The notes under the pieces: generated by a model
What the model saw: only the letters and a program-made list of their open reading frames with translations
Databases searched by the model: none
What the model was told of the DNA's origin: nothing
Shown here: positions 12,972 to 13,019 of the stretch, piece after piece
Layout: the number at the start of each line of letters is the position of its first letter
How positions within the stretch are numbered: the stretch's first letter is position 1
Source of the DNA: Pseudomonadota bacterium
Lineage (GTDB): Bacteria > Pseudomonadota > Alphaproteobacteria > Rhizobiales > Xanthobacteraceae
NCBI GenBank assembly: GCA_023390955.1
Contig: JAEWBW010000554.1
Location: forward strand, 1 to 13,019
Reading direction: 5' to 3'
DNA length: 13,019 nt
Program-made: the position numbers and the translations under genes

Positions 12972-13019
12972 CAAATGCTCAATGGAAGTTGGACTGTAGG
13001 CTCCTGTGCAATCGGGGGA

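Larger units (their letters stand above)
12499..13019. other. Low-coding right end of the window
   Basis: No convincing gene was found in these 521 bases. There is one doubtful 63-codon minus-strand frame (12622-12813) and a perfect palindrome at 12952-12971. Open frames on both strands overlap each other and have poor composition, which suggests non-coding or decayed DNA. The edge may also cut a gene whose body lies to the right. Confidence 0.4.

Noticed and set aside
12601..12974. Two further open frames (plus 12601-12909, minus 12693-12974)
   Set aside because: They overlap each other and the doubtful 63-codon frame, use rare-looking codons and show no domain.
1..13019. CRISPR array, tRNA, rRNA, insertion sequence or phage genes
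   Set aside because: No regularly spaced repeats, no cloverleaf with CCA-type acceptor stem, and no transposase or integrase motifs were seen on either strand.

Overview
The window looks like chromosome of an alphaproteobacterium of the Bradyrhizobiaceae, most likely Bradyrhizobium. The grounds are high GC with strongly GC-biased third codon positions in the core genes, a short proline-tRNA synthetase of the alphaproteobacterial type next to a lipoprotein-releasing (Lol) permease and ATPase pair, and a copper operon that resembles pcuABCDE of Bradyrhizobium diazoefficiens. The genus is an inference from gene content and sequence style; no database search was possible.

Region 1 (1-4853, + strand) is a compact copper-handling operon. 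It holds the C-terminal end of a TonB-dependent outer-membrane receptor, a secreted Asp-box beta-propeller with conserved-looking cysteines (usually labelled exo-alpha-sialidase), a TlpA-like thioredoxin, a PCu(A)C copper chaperone (pcuC), a YcnI/DUF1775 protein (pcuD-like) and a CopC-CopD/YcnJ fusion (pcuE-like). The first three genes and the last two are coupled by 4-base or 1-base overlaps. The working model is uptake across the outer membrane, reduction and chaperoning of copper in the periplasm, and delivery to cytochrome oxidase or transport across the inner membrane. The propeller and thioredoxin genes sit between the receptor and pcuC, where the five-gene pcuABCDE operon, as I recall it, has nothing. 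Codon use also changes at about 2200.

Region 2 (4992-8369, + strand) is core: proS, a LolC/LolE-family permease and lolD. Region 3 (8490-10456) is a divergent pair: a zinc-free medium-chain dehydrogenase on the minus strand and an XRE/MmyB-type regulator on the plus strand. They share a 113-base intergenic region with an 11-base-spaced direct repeat. Region 4 (10461-11366, minus strand) is a transglutaminase-like cysteine protease gene, converging on the regulator with only four bases between the stops. A good FNR/FixK-type box lies upstream of it.

Region 5 (11367-13019) has low coding density. It contains an unrecognised protein of about 140 residues, a small secreted two-cysteine protein on the opposite strand, a hairpin between these two convergent genes, one doubtful small ORF and a perfect palindrome near the right edge. 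I saw no transposase, integrase, CRISPR array, tRNA or rRNA in the window.
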